From positions 1 through 47,147 of the forward strand of contig CAJUHM010000015.1 of assembly GCA_910586475.1 (NCBI GenBank): 47,147 nt of DNA, in the 5' to 3' direction. The position numbers and the translations under genes are program-made. Numbering within the stretch: the stretch's first letter is position 1; each line of letters begins with the position of its first letter. Shown piece by piece: positions 16,765 through 25,066 of the stretch. This DNA is from an uncultured Muribaculaceae bacterium (GTDB lineage Bacteria > Bacteroidota > Bacteroidia > Bacteroidales > Muribaculaceae). A model generated the notes under the pieces. It was given only the letters and a program-made list of their open reading frames with translations. It searched no databases and was not told the DNA's origin.

Positions 16765-18915
16765 ATGTTACATTCATTAAAAAACATTCTTATGGTTTCA
16801 GCGGCATTGGCGGCTACCGGTTGCAGCAGCGGACAGCAGGATGGTTCCGATGTCATTGACAAACCGGATTTCACGCCTGAAAACGGCCAGTTTGACATCA
16901 ATGCGCTTGAAGCGCTCGGCCGCGTCAGCGAACCGAAGATCTCGCCTGACGGCCAGAAGATCCTCTATGGCGTCAGCTACGAAAGTGTCGAGAAGAACAA
17001 GAGTAATCTCGACCTTTATGTCATGAATCCCGACGGCAGCGATGTTAAGCGTCTGACTAAAACGCCTGACAGCGAAAGCGGCTACACATGGATCGACGGT
17101 GGAAACAAGATTGCATTCATGAGTCCTGTCGACGGAGTCATGCAGCTGTGGGTGATGAATGCCGATGGCTCGGGCCGCAAGGCAGTCAGCAGCGTAGAGG
17201 GCGGCATCCAGGGCTTCCTTTTCTCGCCCGACGAGAAGCGCGTGGTCATGATCGGAACTGTCAAGTACAGCCGCACGGCCGGCGATGTCTATCCTGATCT
17301 GGCAAAGTCGTCAGGCCGCATAATCGATGATCTTATGTACAAGCACTGGGATGAGTGGGTCAGCGAGATCCCCCATCCTTTTATCGGCGAGTTTGACGGC
17401 TCGGAAGTCTCGGGCGTTACCGACATTATGGCTGACGAACCTTTCGAGGCACCCATGAAGCCTTTTGGCGGAACAGAGTCTTTTGCATGGGCCCCCGACG
17501 GGACCAAACTGATCTATGTTTCGCGTAAGAAAACGGGCAAGGAGTATGCACAGTCGACCAATTCCGACCTCTATCTCTATGATCTCGAAAAGAAAACCAC
17601 GTCGAACCTGACAGACGGAATGATGGGCTATGACACATGTCCGGTCTATTCTCCGGACGGAAAGTCGATCGCGTGGCTCTCGATGGAGCATGACGGCTAC
17701 GAAAGCGACAAAAACCGGATTTTCGTCATGGATATGGCAAGCGGCACAAAGACTGATCTGACAACAGACTGGGATTATACAGCTGACGCTATCGCCTGGA
17801 ATCCGAACGGAAAGTCGATCTATTTCATCGCTCCGAAGGATGGTGTGACTCCGATTTTTTCGATCGATGTGGCTACGAAGTTGGTCAAGGAGGTTGCCGG
17901 CGGAGTGTGTGACTATGCGTCGCTCTGTCCGGCGGGTGAGAACCGTCTTCTGACGATGCGTCACTCGATGGTTTATCCGAATGAGATTTTTGCTGTGGAA
18001 GGTTCGGAAGTCAAACAGCTTTCGAACGTCAACACCGAACTTCTCGGCCAGCTGAAAATGCCGAAGGTCGAGAAACGTCTTGTCCCGACAACTGACGGCA
18101 AGGAGATGACGACATGGGTTGTCTATCCTCCGGAATTCGATCCGACAAAGAAATATCCGGCGGTTCTTTACTGTCAGGGTGGTCCGCAGTCGGCTGTCAG
18201 CCAGTTCTGGAGCTATCGCTGGAATCTTGCGCTTATGGCGGCCAACGGATATATCGTGATCGCTCCTAACCGTCGCGGTCTGCCGGGCTTCGGAACAGAA
18301 TGGAATGCCCAGATCTCGAAAGACTATGGTGGGCAGAACATGAAGGATTATCTCAGTGCGGTCGACGACATGAAGAAGGAAAGTTATGTCGACGCAGACC
18401 ATATCGGCGCTGTCGGTGCGAGCTACGGAGGATTCTCGGTTTACTGGCTTGCGGGCCATCACGACGGGCGATTTGCAGCGTTTATCGCTCATGCCGGTAT
18501 TTTCAACACGGAGGCCCAGTATCTCGAAACTGAAGAGATGTGGTTTGCCGACTGGGATCTCGGCGGTCCGTTCTGGGCGAAAGACAATGAGGCGGCTCAG
18601 CGTTCATATGCGAACTCTCCCCACCGTTTTGTCGACAAGTGGGACACTCCGATTCTGGTCACTCACGGCGAGCTTGACTTCCGCATTCTCGCCTCGCAGG
18701 GCATGATGGCCTTCAATGCGGCGCGTCTGCGCAATGTTCCTGCCGAGATGCTCATTTTCCCCGATGAAAACCATTGGATTCTGAAGCCTCAGAATGCTGT
18801 TCTCTGGCAGCGCGTGTTCTTCCGCTGGCTCGATCGCTGGCTTAAACCGGGCAGCGATGCGGCAAAGCAGGCTGCGGCTCCGGCAGCTGCGGACTCAGTG
18901 AAGACTGAGGCCTGA
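16765..18915 (+). CDS. S9 family prolyl-oligopeptidase-like peptidase, lipoprotein (DPP5-like)
   Basis: 716 residues. The N-terminus has an SPII signal with lipobox ATGC, so the protein is anchored in the envelope. The first ~430 mature residues form a WD40/TolB-like beta-propeller with repeated SPDG(K/Q) turns (ISPDGQKILYG, YSPDGKSIAWL, WNPNGKSIYFI). The C-terminal alpha/beta hydrolase carries the triad: Ser553 in GASYGG, Asp638 in HGELDFR and His670 in ENHWIL. Family knowledge: such enzymes release dipeptides or acylated residues from peptides in the periplasm. The frame is open further upstream inside ygiQ, but only the ATG at 16765 yields a signal peptide. It is followed by a terminator. 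Confidence 0.93.
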   Translation: MLHSLKNILMVSAALAATGCSSGQQDGSDVIDKPDFTPENGQFDINALEALGRVSEPKISPDGQKILYGVSYESVEKNKSNLDLYVMNPDGSDVKRLTKTPDSESGYTWIDGGNKIAFMSPVDGVMQLWVMNADGSGRKAVSSVEGGIQGFLFSPDEKRVVMIGTVKYSRTAGDVYPDLAKSSGRIIDDLMYKHWDEWVSEIPHPFIGEFDGSEVSGVTDIMADEPFEAPMKPFGGTESFAWAPDGTKLIYVSRKKTGKEYAQSTNSDLYLYDLEKKTTSNLTDGMMGYDTCPVYSPDGKSIAWLSMEHDGYESDKNRIFVMDMASGTKTDLTTDWDYTADAIAWNPNGKSIYFIAPKDGVTPIFSIDVATKLVKEVAGGVCDYASLCPAGENRLLTMRHSMVYPNEIFAVEGSEVKQLSNVNTELLGQLKMPKVEKRLVPTTDGKEMTTWVVYPPEFDPTKKYPAVLYCQGGPQSAVSQFWSYRWNLALMAANGYIVIAPNRRGLPGFGTEWNAQISKDYGGQNMKDYLSAVDDMKKESYVDADHIGAVGASYGGFSVYWLAGHHDGRFAAFIAHAGIFNTEAQYLETEEMWFADWDLGGPFWAKDNEAAQRSYANSPHRFVDKWDTPILVTHGELDFRILASQGMMAFNAARLRNVPAEMLIFPDENHWILKPQNAVLWQRVFFRWLDRWLKPGSDAAKQAAAPAAADSVKTEA

Positions 18916-18940
18916 TCCCGACATTCGCTACAATAACTAA

Positions 18941-18992
18941 CTGCACTCCGGAAGTTTTTGCAACAGGCTTCCGGGGTGCAGTCGTTCTTTTC
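18941..18992 (+). terminator. Rho-independent terminator after the S9 peptidase gene
   Basis: CTGCACTCCGGAAG (18941-18954) pairs with CTTCCGGGGTGCAG (18968-18981), followed by GTTCTTTTC. Confidence 0.8.
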
Positions 18993-19095
18993 TGTAATTA
19001 TTCAGGAGCCTGGGGAATAGTCAGTCAGAGTCGGTTTTCCGATGGTAGAAAACATCGCTATGATTGCATACCTAAGCTTTTCAAATCAACGCCAT

Positions 19096-19212
19096 TTACA
19101 GATTTTCATTCGTCGTTTCGTCTGATTCGGATTGAGCAGATCCAGTCTTGCCTCCACATGATGATGAAAACAAAGCAAGGGCCGGAATCAGTAAGAAACT
19201 TACTTTTTTCAT
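19096..19212 (-). CDS. Very small lipoprotein (38 residues)
   Basis: A short minus-strand frame encodes MKKVSFLLIPALALFSSSCG followed by a Gly/Ser/Thr/Glu-rich tail ending in ENL. The n-region, hydrophobic core and Ser-Ser-Ser-Cys lipobox form a convincing SPII signal. The mature part is under 20 residues, so it may be a tiny envelope lipoprotein or the stump of a longer gene. It is too short to show in length-filtered gene calls. The rest of 18993-19488 is AT-rich. It holds another minus-strand frame (19209-19412, ending LKSGEKLKNTSNQ on the ATG of this gene) that could be a degraded regulator; I cannot support it further. Confidence 0.45.
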   Translation of the reverse strand: MKKVSFLLIPALALFSSSCGGKTGSAQSESDETTNENL

Positions 19213-19488
19213 TGGTTGGAAGTGTTTTTAAGTTTTTCACCACTCTTCAGCGAAAATTTTTTCTTTGAGAATCCCAGTACATCATCTATCTCCAGCAATA
19301 TAAAAACGATGAAGATTCGATTATTCCAAATCTCAAAACACGTAAAGATGTAATTTTTGTTTTTTTGTGTGGGACATTTTTGCAGATGGCGAGTCATAGG
19401 AGTAAGAAACATTCTTTAAGTGACCTATTGTCTGCGCAGACCGATCGATCATCCCAAACGAAGTCTAACCTATTAAAATAAAAAAACG

Positions 19489-20004
19489 ATGGATTTTTTT
19501 GCGATTAAGGCAAGCGTTCTGGCGCTTGTCGTGGCCCTTATTGTAACTTCATGCAGCAAAGAGGAGTATACTCCGCTCAACACAACGGCTAAGACGTGTG
19601 CGGTCGAGGTAGAGTGTGTCGGGGAGGCTGGAGAAAATTTGCTTGCCGACAAATCATTTTCCGAAACAGTTGAAATCAGGGGCGAGGCGTCACATTGCAG
19701 TATCCCTTTTCAGATCAGAAACAACAGGCTTTGTTTTTGTGCGGAGCTTCCGGATCAGAGCGAGATGAAATGGTCGGATGACAAACGGGAGGCAGTCGGA
19801 GTGTCCCGGATGACTTTGCGGTTCGGCAAGCATAAAGCGTCATTGAAATGTTATATGAGGTATGTCACGAATCGTCCTCCGGCTGCAGCGGGCGGCAGAA
19901 TGATACTTGAGTCACTGGAATATAACGGGGCGAATTATCGCCGGAACGGAGGTTCGGTTGTGTTGCGCCTCGTTTTTTCCAAAGGCGGCGGACTGATGCA
20001 ATAA
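19489..20004 (+). CDS. Small lipoprotein of unknown function
   Basis: 171 residues. The signal VLALVVALIVTSCS has lipobox VTSC followed by SKEE. The mature protein reads as an all-beta domain with three more Cys (TCAVEVECVGEAG; LCFCAEL; LKCYMRYV), which might form disulfides in the periplasm. No family recognised. It stands 44 nt ahead of the DUF6155-like gene; no promoter with good consensus was seen, only an approximate TAATTTTTG about 130 nt upstream. Confidence 0.7.
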   Translation: MDFFAIKASVLALVVALIVTSCSKEEYTPLNTTAKTCAVEVECVGEAGENLLADKSFSETVEIRGEASHCSIPFQIRNNRLCFCAELPDQSEMKWSDDKREAVGVSRMTLRFGKHKASLKCYMRYVTNRPPAAAGGRMILESLEYNGANYRRNGGSVVLRLVFSKGGGLMQ

Positions 20005-20048
20005 TTGTTGTGCGGAATCCGTTTTTTCAAGTAAAAGGAGGGAGCTGA

Positions 20049-20576
20049 ATGTCTAAAACTCAATTGAAGCGGATGATGGCGGAAATGACTGCCGAACAGA
20101 TTTCGGAAATGGTGCTCGAACTTTATGCGGCACGTCCGGAAGCTAAGGAGTATCTTGATTTTTTTGTGTCGCCGGATATTGACAAGCGCCTTGACAAGGC
20201 GCGGAGCGCGATACGAAAGGAGCTCGGACGTCATTCGCGGGGTCGCAATAAGTCGCGTTCGACGAAGGTGCGGCGCTATATCAAGGATATTTCTTCTCTC
20301 AATCCAGGGTCTGAAGCGGTCGCCGAGATCATGACATCGGCAATCGAGGCTATCTGCGAAGTCGGCAGCGACCAGTGGATCAAAGCTGCGACGCAGGCGG
20401 GATATGGCCGTCTGCTTCACGATACGGTGGTCTATATCGATGCCGCAGGCCTTCTGGGCGATTATCTCCCGAGGCTGGAAAGGGCGGTCGGGGGTATGGG
20501 TTCGTCGCCGGTCTATGTCAGGGATTTCAGACGAGTTCTGAGTGACGAGCTGAAAGATTCGCTTGAGTCTTTGTAG
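20049..20576 (+). CDS. DUF6155-like cytosolic protein
   Basis: 175 residues, no signal peptide. The opening MSKTQLKRMMAEMTAEQISE, followed by LYAARPEAKEYLDFF, and the predicted all-helical fold match my recollection of the DUF6155 family, common and uncharacterised in Bacteroidota. Basic residues cluster at ~55-75 (RKELGRHSRGRNKSR). Function unknown; neighbours are envelope proteins and give no clear lead. Confidence 0.75.
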   Translation: MSKTQLKRMMAEMTAEQISEMVLELYAARPEAKEYLDFFVSPDIDKRLDKARSAIRKELGRHSRGRNKSRSTKVRRYIKDISSLNPGSEAVAEIMTSAIEAICEVGSDQWIKAATQAGYGRLLHDTVVYIDAAGLLGDYLPRLERAVGGMGSSPVYVRDFRRVLSDELKDSLESL

Positions 20577-20635
20577 GGGATGCCGGGCGAATGGCTGAAG
20601 TGAAAAATGCTAAAACAATAACGATGCGTTGAGTT

Positions 20636-21721
20636 ATGAATATTAAATTATTAGGTGTGGTGCTGCTGTCGGCAGGATGTGGTCTGACGGCCGGCGCAGG
20701 AGAGTTGAGGATCGTTTTCGAGGGAAACAGACCGGACACAATCGTTGTCAATGCGGAGAGTCTTGCCGAGAGGGTCAGAAATGTCACAAGGCTTGATTAC
20801 AGAAAGTATGCTGTCGAAGGTAACTCGGTTTCCGTTCCGGTTGATGATTCCGAGCTTATGTATGTTTCTGTCTGGCCTCTTGATCAGGAATATGACAATC
20901 TGATTGCTCTGGTCGGTTGCGGGGATAGTGTGACTGTTACCGTGGGCGACAGTGGCCGTTTCGATGTCGCTTCGTTTGCCGGCACTCCTCTGATGGATGG
21001 TCTGATGGATTTTCGGAACGCGCTTGACGTCTATAAAGGCAGTGAGGAGTATAAGTCGATTCCTACTGTGAATAGCTTAGCCGCGTTTGTTGGCTTTAAG
21101 AAGGATTATGTCAGCCGGCATCTGGATGAGGAGTCTGCGTTGTGGATGCTGTGGTCTATGCCTGACGAATTCTGTTCTGCTGTGATTGATTCAATCGGCG
21201 AAGGTGTGGCACAGGGCCAGCTTCAGCCGGTTTATGAGGCTATAAAGGATCGTGTAGACGATTTTAGAAGCCGCGATGCGAAGAAGAAACGTAATCAGGC
21301 CGGAGGGTCGGCCCCGGATTTTACGCTTTGCGATCCGACCGGACGTGAGGTTTCACTCAGTCATTTCCGGGGCAAGTGGGTTTTGCTTGATTTCTGGGCG
21401 ACGTGGTGTAAATGGTGCATAAAGGGTTTTCCTGAACTGGAGACGTTTCGTCAAAAGTTTGGTGAGCGCTGTGTGGTTATCGGTCTGTCGGCGGATTACC
21501 ACAGGGAGACTTGGGTGGAATATCTGTCGGTTCATCCCTCGGAATGGCTCAATCTGTGGATCGATGCTACGGACAAGAGTGAGAACAATCCGACGAGAAG
21601 CTACGGCATTGATTCGTTTCCGACGAAGCTTCTGATATCACCCGAAGGTAAGATCATACTTTATGAAGTTGGCGAGAATCCGGCGTTTTATGAAAAGGCT
21701 GCGTCGCTGATCGGGGAGTGA
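20636..21721 (+). CDS. TlpA-like exported thioredoxin-fold oxidoreductase
   Basis: 361 residues with a signal peptide (KLLGVVLLSAGCGLTAGAGE; the Cys could also act as a lipobox). Residues ~25-220 form a beta-rich then helical domain of the DUF4369 kind that precedes thioredoxin domains in Bacteroidota. Residues ~225-361 are a TlpA/ResA thioredoxin fold: APDFTLCD, then FWATWCKWC with the redox pair Cys258/Cys261, and the cis-Pro region SFPTKLLISPEG. Family role: reduction of periplasmic disulfides, for example in cytochrome c maturation or stress. It converges with the low-complexity gene across a shared terminator. Confidence 0.88.
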   Translation: MNIKLLGVVLLSAGCGLTAGAGELRIVFEGNRPDTIVVNAESLAERVRNVTRLDYRKYAVEGNSVSVPVDDSELMYVSVWPLDQEYDNLIALVGCGDSVTVTVGDSGRFDVASFAGTPLMDGLMDFRNALDVYKGSEEYKSIPTVNSLAAFVGFKKDYVSRHLDEESALWMLWSMPDEFCSAVIDSIGEGVAQGQLQPVYEAIKDRVDDFRSRDAKKKRNQAGGSAPDFTLCDPTGREVSLSHFRGKWVLLDFWATWCKWCIKGFPELETFRQKFGERCVVIGLSADYHRETWVEYLSVHPSEWLNLWIDATDKSENNPTRSYGIDSFPTKLLISPEGKIILYEVGENPAFYEKAASLIGE

Positions 21722-21738
21722 GGAGAAACGAAATGCAG

Positions 21739-21781
21739 TCGGCGGTGTGCAGGATTGGTTGAAATCCTGACACACCGCCGA
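21739..21781. terminator. Bidirectional hairpin between convergent genes
   Basis: TCGGCGGTGTG (21739-21749) pairs with CACACCGCCGA (21771-21781), continuing into an inner CAGGATT/AATCCTG stem, for 18 bp in total. It lies between the TlpA-like gene (+) and the 262-residue exported protein (-). Confidence 0.8.
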
Positions 21782-21818
21782 TTGTGTTTAGAGGCCGTTT
21801 GCTAAAAATCCGGAGCGT

Positions 21819-22607
21819 TTATCGGCCGGTCGAGAGGATCGTGAAGAAACGATAGCCGTTGGTGGAAGGCTGGAGCGTGTATTCGAGAGTTATATATTCT
21901 CCTGTCGAGCTCCACCATGTCGCGCTGAGATTACGGCCTGAGCCGGTTGATGAAACGGGGCGTCCGTAGAGCGACGAGAGCTGGTTGAAGACGCTGTAGT
22001 AGCGGGCTGTGTTGTCGGAGATCGTCGAGTCATAGAGCATCGACCCGGTCATGTAGCCGTTGTGGTAGAAGAGAGTGGCGTCGGTCCATGTGAAGCCGAA
22101 TTCGTAGACGTTTCTCAGATATATATCGTTGGTGTTGTAGCCGTCGACAGAGTATCTGGTGTTGTAGAGATGGTCGAGTGAGTTTGAGAATGCAGTTCCG
22201 TATGAGAGACCGAAGAGGGGTGAACGGAATGTTATTGAAGAGTGGTAGGCGGCCGGACGCGGTGTCACCGGGCGAGCCATGGTGGGAAGCCTGTTGGGTC
22301 GCGAGGGGGGAGCGATTGTGACCGGACGTGTTGTTGCTCCGGGACGCGGAACAGTCGGTGTTCCGGGACGTTTTGGGGTAGTTGATGCCGATGATCCGAG
22401 ACGGGGCGCGGTTGTCGAGGGTCTGATTGCAGGCTGTTTTCGGGTTGTAGCCGCCGATGATCCAGGCCGGACGCTTGATGAACCGGGACGACTGGCTGTA
22501 GTTGTGGAGGCTGCCTTACCCGGACGTATCGACTGGGCTGTTGCTGAAGAGTTGAAACCAAAGGCGAAGAGAGCGGCTGCGAGCATGGAAGTGTAGACCA
22601 TTTTCAT
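21819..22607 (-). CDS. Exported protein with Pro/Arg/Thr-rich N-terminus and novel C-terminal domain (paralogue A)
   Basis: 262 residues. A signal peptide ending near ATAQ is followed by ~100 residues of low-complexity RPG/STT sequence (SIRPGKAASTTTASRPG and similar). From ~125 a compact domain begins: SPLFGLSYGTAFSNSLDHLY, SVDGYNTNDIYL, FGFTWTDATLFYHNG, ARYYSVFNQLSSLYGRPVSS, LSATWWSSTGEYITLEY. It ends at YRFFTILSTGR. The domain is shared, motif by motif, with the product of the upstream gene 22837-23973, so the two are a duplicated pair. No known family recognised; probably periplasmic or surface-exposed. The 229-nt gap to the paralogue holds no gene. Confidence 0.85.
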   Translation of the reverse strand: MKMVYTSMLAAALFAFGFNSSATAQSIRPGKAASTTTASRPGSSSVRPGSSAATTRKQPAIRPSTTAPRLGSSASTTPKRPGTPTVPRPGATTRPVTIAPPSRPNRLPTMARPVTPRPAAYHSSITFRSPLFGLSYGTAFSNSLDHLYNTRYSVDGYNTNDIYLRNVYEFGFTWTDATLFYHNGYMTGSMLYDSTISDNTARYYSVFNQLSSLYGRPVSSTGSGRNLSATWWSSTGEYITLEYTLQPSTNGYRFFTILSTGR

Positions 22608-22836
22608 GACAGTAAGGCTTTAGATGGGTTAATAATTCAGGCTAATTGACCGCCGGAGGAGAGGCGTGCTGAGGAAGAAACTTGCTCGGATCGATGAATC
22701 AGTCAATAATTGTTGGTTATTATTACAGACTGCGGAATTGAGCAAAGGTTTAAGAAACTGTCTCCCGATTTTTGTTGACGCTGGGGCGGTCACACCGTCG
22801 GATATGTCATGATGTCGAGTGGCGAGTGTTGTCGTG

Positions 22837-23973
22837 TCAGCGGCCGATTGTCAGTGTCGTGAAGTATCTGTATGGGCCTGAGATCATCGGGGCATAGGTC
22901 AGAGTAATATAGTCGCCTCCTCCGCCGAACCATGTTGCTGTCAGTGATGTTCCGGCCGAATTTCTGATCGCGGGCGCTCCGTAGAGACCGGTCAGATAGG
23001 CGTAGGTGTCATAATAACGTGTGACGTCGTAGCTGACTGTCGGGTCGAAGAATTGCGAGCGGACCAGTCCGGTAGTTCCGAAGAAGAGGGTTGCGTCGGG
23101 CCAGTAGAAGTTGAACTGGCTGACGCCTGTCAGATAGACTTCATTTTTCATATAGCCGTCGATAGCGTAGCCTCCGTAGTAGAGGTTGTCAAGGGCTGTG
23201 TTGAATGCGATTCCGTAGGTCAGTCCGAGGATGTTGCCGATGAGAGATCCGCGGTAGGCAGGACGCCATCGTGGCGGCGGCACGGGGCGGGACCAAGGTC
23301 TGATGACCGGGCGACCGGGACGTACCGGCGGACGCATCATAGGCGGACGGTTGTGACCGGGGCGGAATGCCGGTCCGGAAACCGGGCGGTGGGAGTTTCC
23401 CGGGTGATGGTTGAATCCGGGGCGATGGTTGTTGTTTCCGGGTTTGGACGGGCGGAATCCGTCATGGTGGTTTCCGCCGGAAGGTTTTCCGTTGGCGGGG
23501 CGGTTGCCGTGGTTGTTGTTGTTTACGGGTTTGGACGGACGGAATCCGTCATGGTGGTTTCCACCGGAAGGTTTTCCGTTGCCGGGACGGTTGCCGTGGT
23601 TGTTGTTTCCGGGTTTGGACGGACGGAATCCGTCATGGTGGTTTCCACCGGAAGGTTTTCCGTTGCCGGGGCGGTTGCCGTGGTTGTTGTTTCCGGATGC
23701 AGGTTTTGAGGGTCTGGAAGAGGATCCGGGTCGAATGTTTCCTGCGGGCCTATGATTTGAATTGGTGTTTGAGCTGGATGGTCTACCGGGGCGTGAGGCA
23801 TTCGGTGATGATGGGCGGGTCGCCGACGAGCCTTTCTGGCGGTTCTCCTGCCGAGACTGACGGATTGATGACTGTGGCCGGTTTTCCGTGCGCCGGTTCT
23901 GAGCTTCGGCAAGCGGAGCGGCAAGAAGGCTTGCGATTGCAAGCGACAGAGCTAATGCGAAGTGTCGTTTCAT
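22837..23973 (-). CDS. Exported protein with His/Asn/Gly-rich repeats and novel C-terminal domain (paralogue B)
   Basis: 378 residues, signal peptide ending near AEAQ. Residues 27-94 are Arg/Ser/Pro/Asn-rich; 95-179 contain three near-identical 28-29-residue repeats (NNNHGNRPGNGKPS, then GGNHHDGFRPSKP); 180-240 are RPG/HH-rich. The His-rich repeats could bind metal or anionic polymer (inference). The C-terminal ~140 residues match paralogue A: ILGLTYGIAFNTALDNLYYG, AIDGYMKNEVYL, FNFYWPDATLFFG, TRYYDTYAYLTGLYGAP, LTATWFGGGGDYITLTY. It ends at FTTLTIGR. Long plus-strand frames here are shadows of the GC-rich repeats. Confidence 0.85.
   Translation of the reverse strand: MKRHFALALSLAIASLLAAPLAEAQNRRTENRPQSSIRQSRQENRQKGSSATRPSSPNASRPGRPSSSNTNSNHRPAGNIRPGSSSRPSKPASGNNNHGNRPGNGKPSGGNHHDGFRPSKPGNNNHGNRPGNGKPSGGNHHDGFRPSKPVNNNNHGNRPANGKPSGGNHHDGFRPSKPGNNNHRPGFNHHPGNSHRPVSGPAFRPGHNRPPMMRPPVRPGRPVIRPWSRPVPPPRWRPAYRGSLIGNILGLTYGIAFNTALDNLYYGGYAIDGYMKNEVYLTGVSQFNFYWPDATLFFGTTGLVRSQFFDPTVSYDVTRYYDTYAYLTGLYGAPAIRNSAGTSLTATWFGGGGDYITLTYAPMISGPYRYFTTLTIGR
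23437..23691 (-). repeat. Three tandem 84-87 bp coding repeats
   Basis: Three in-frame units encode residues 95-179 of paralogue B. Units one and two are 84 bp; the third has one extra Asn codon and a Gly-to-Ala change. High identity between the units makes copy number likely to vary between strains. Confidence 0.9.
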
Positions 23974-24128
23974 GTTACATCTGGTTGTTAATCCGTTGAT
24001 AATTAGCAGTAGCGCCGGAGATACTGACGACTATGCGTTGGCTGAACTATCGGACGGGACCGGATGACGACCGGCGGTCCGAAGCTGGTGATGTTGATAC
24101 TGAGACTTTTTGTCAGGTGGAAGGTTTA

Positions 24129-24312
24129 AGAAACTGCTTAAATTTAATTCGAATTTGGTTGCTATAATGAATCTTGAGGGTTTCTTGAGGGTTTTTATGG
24201 TTGTCTCCATCGAGCCTGATCGGGCACGATGGGCCGCATCGCTCCTTGCGAAAATCTTCAGAAATCCCTCGAAAATCCCTCTTGGGTCGAAAATTTAAAT
24301 TCAAACATTCTG
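24129..24312. repeat. Palindromic intergenic repeat, copy 3 (divergent)
   Basis: Inverted ends AGAAACTGCTTAAATTTA and, reverse-complemented, AGAATGTTTGAATTTAAA. The arms hold facing copies of TTGAGGGTTT-like sequence (GAGGG...GAGGG left, CCCTC...CCCTC right). The apex is a perfect five-pair hairpin CGATG/CATCG with loop GGCCG (24227-24241). The spacing of all parts follows copies 1 and 2, although the primary sequence has diverged. It fills most of the 376-nt gene-free stretch between ftsE and paralogue B; the remainder shows nothing else. A lone fragment of its left end (AAGGTTTAAGAAACTG) also occurs near 22745-22760. Confidence 0.75.
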
Positions 24313-24349
24313 TTTCGGAATGGTGGGGGGGATGAGCCGGATTAACAGA

Positions 24350-25039
24350 TTATTGCTGTGGGACTCTGTCGGTGCCAGAGTCGGAGATCATGCGGTTGTC
24401 GCAATGGAGGGTGCGGGCCGGCATTGAGGCTGTGATAGTTTCGTTGTGGGTGGTTACGATCACGGTTGTCCCGCTGGCACAGATTTCGTGCAGGCGCTCC
24501 ATTATCTGTCGTGCTGTCGAAGGATCGAGATTACCGGTCGGTTCGTCGGCCAGCAGAAGATCCGGGTCGTTGAGCATCGCCCGCGCGATTACGATCCGTT
24601 GCTGTTCGCCGCCGGACAGTTCATATGGCATCTTGTAGCTTTTATTTAGCATTCCGACCTGTCGAAGCCGGTCTTCGATCCGGTCTTCGATTTCAGCTTT
24701 GTCTTTCCATCCGGTCGCTTTCAGAACGAATTCGAGATTATGGTAGATGTTGCGGTCGTTGAGGAGGCGGAAGTCCTGGAAAACAATTCCGATTCCTCGC
24801 CTCAGAAATGGAATCTGACGCGTTTTGATGGATGTCAGGTCGTAGCCGAGCACTTCAGCGTGGCCGGAGGCAACAGGGACTTCGGCATACATGGTTTTCA
24901 GCAGGGAGCTTTTTCCGCTGCCGACTTTACCGGTTATGTAGAGAAACTCTCCGGCCTCGACGCTGAGGTCAATGTGTTTGAGCACCCGGATGTCCTGTCG
25001 GACAATGTCGACGTTTTTATATTTAACAACGGTTTTCAT
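24350..25039 (-). CDS. ftsE: ABC transporter ATPase, FtsE-like
   Basis: 229 residues, a single ABC ATPase domain. Walker A GKVGSGKSS (37-45), Q-loop FQDFRLL, signature LSGGEQQR, Walker B LLLADEPTGNLD and H-loop TTHN are all intact. Length and sequence resemble FtsE, which works with the membrane protein FtsX at the division septum to control peptidoglycan hydrolases. No ftsX lies next to it in this window. It starts 27 nt after recQ ends on the same strand, so the two are likely cotranscribed. An MJ0796/LolD-type exporter ATPase is the main alternative. Confidence 0.85.
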   Translation of the reverse strand: MKTVVKYKNVDIVRQDIRVLKHIDLSVEAGEFLYITGKVGSGKSSLLKTMYAEVPVASGHAEVLGYDLTSIKTRQIPFLRRGIGIVFQDFRLLNDRNIYHNLEFVLKATGWKDKAEIEDRIEDRLRQVGMLNKSYKMPYELSGGEQQRIVIARAMLNDPDLLLADEPTGNLDPSTARQIMERLHEICASGTTVIVTTHNETITASMPARTLHCDNRMISDSGTDRVPQQ

Positions 25040-25066
25040 TTTGGAGTCTGGTCGGTCAGAGGCCTT

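Noticed and set aside
17311..18492. 393-codon minus-strand frame inside the S9 peptidase gene
   Set aside because: The plus strand holds a complete propeller plus catalytic triad; the antisense product has no recognisable feature.
23437..23691. CRISPR-like regularly spaced repeats
   Set aside because: Units are contiguous, in-frame, 84-87 bp and without spacers; they are protein repeats and no cas genes are present.
23053..23755. Two long plus-strand frames (218 and 114 codons) opposite the His/Asn/Gly-rich gene
   Set aside because: They are antisense shadows of GC-rich tandem repeats; products are monotonous Gly/Arg/Val and Trp/Phe/Pro repeats without signals or domains, while the minus strand encodes a signal peptide and a domain shared with its paralogue.
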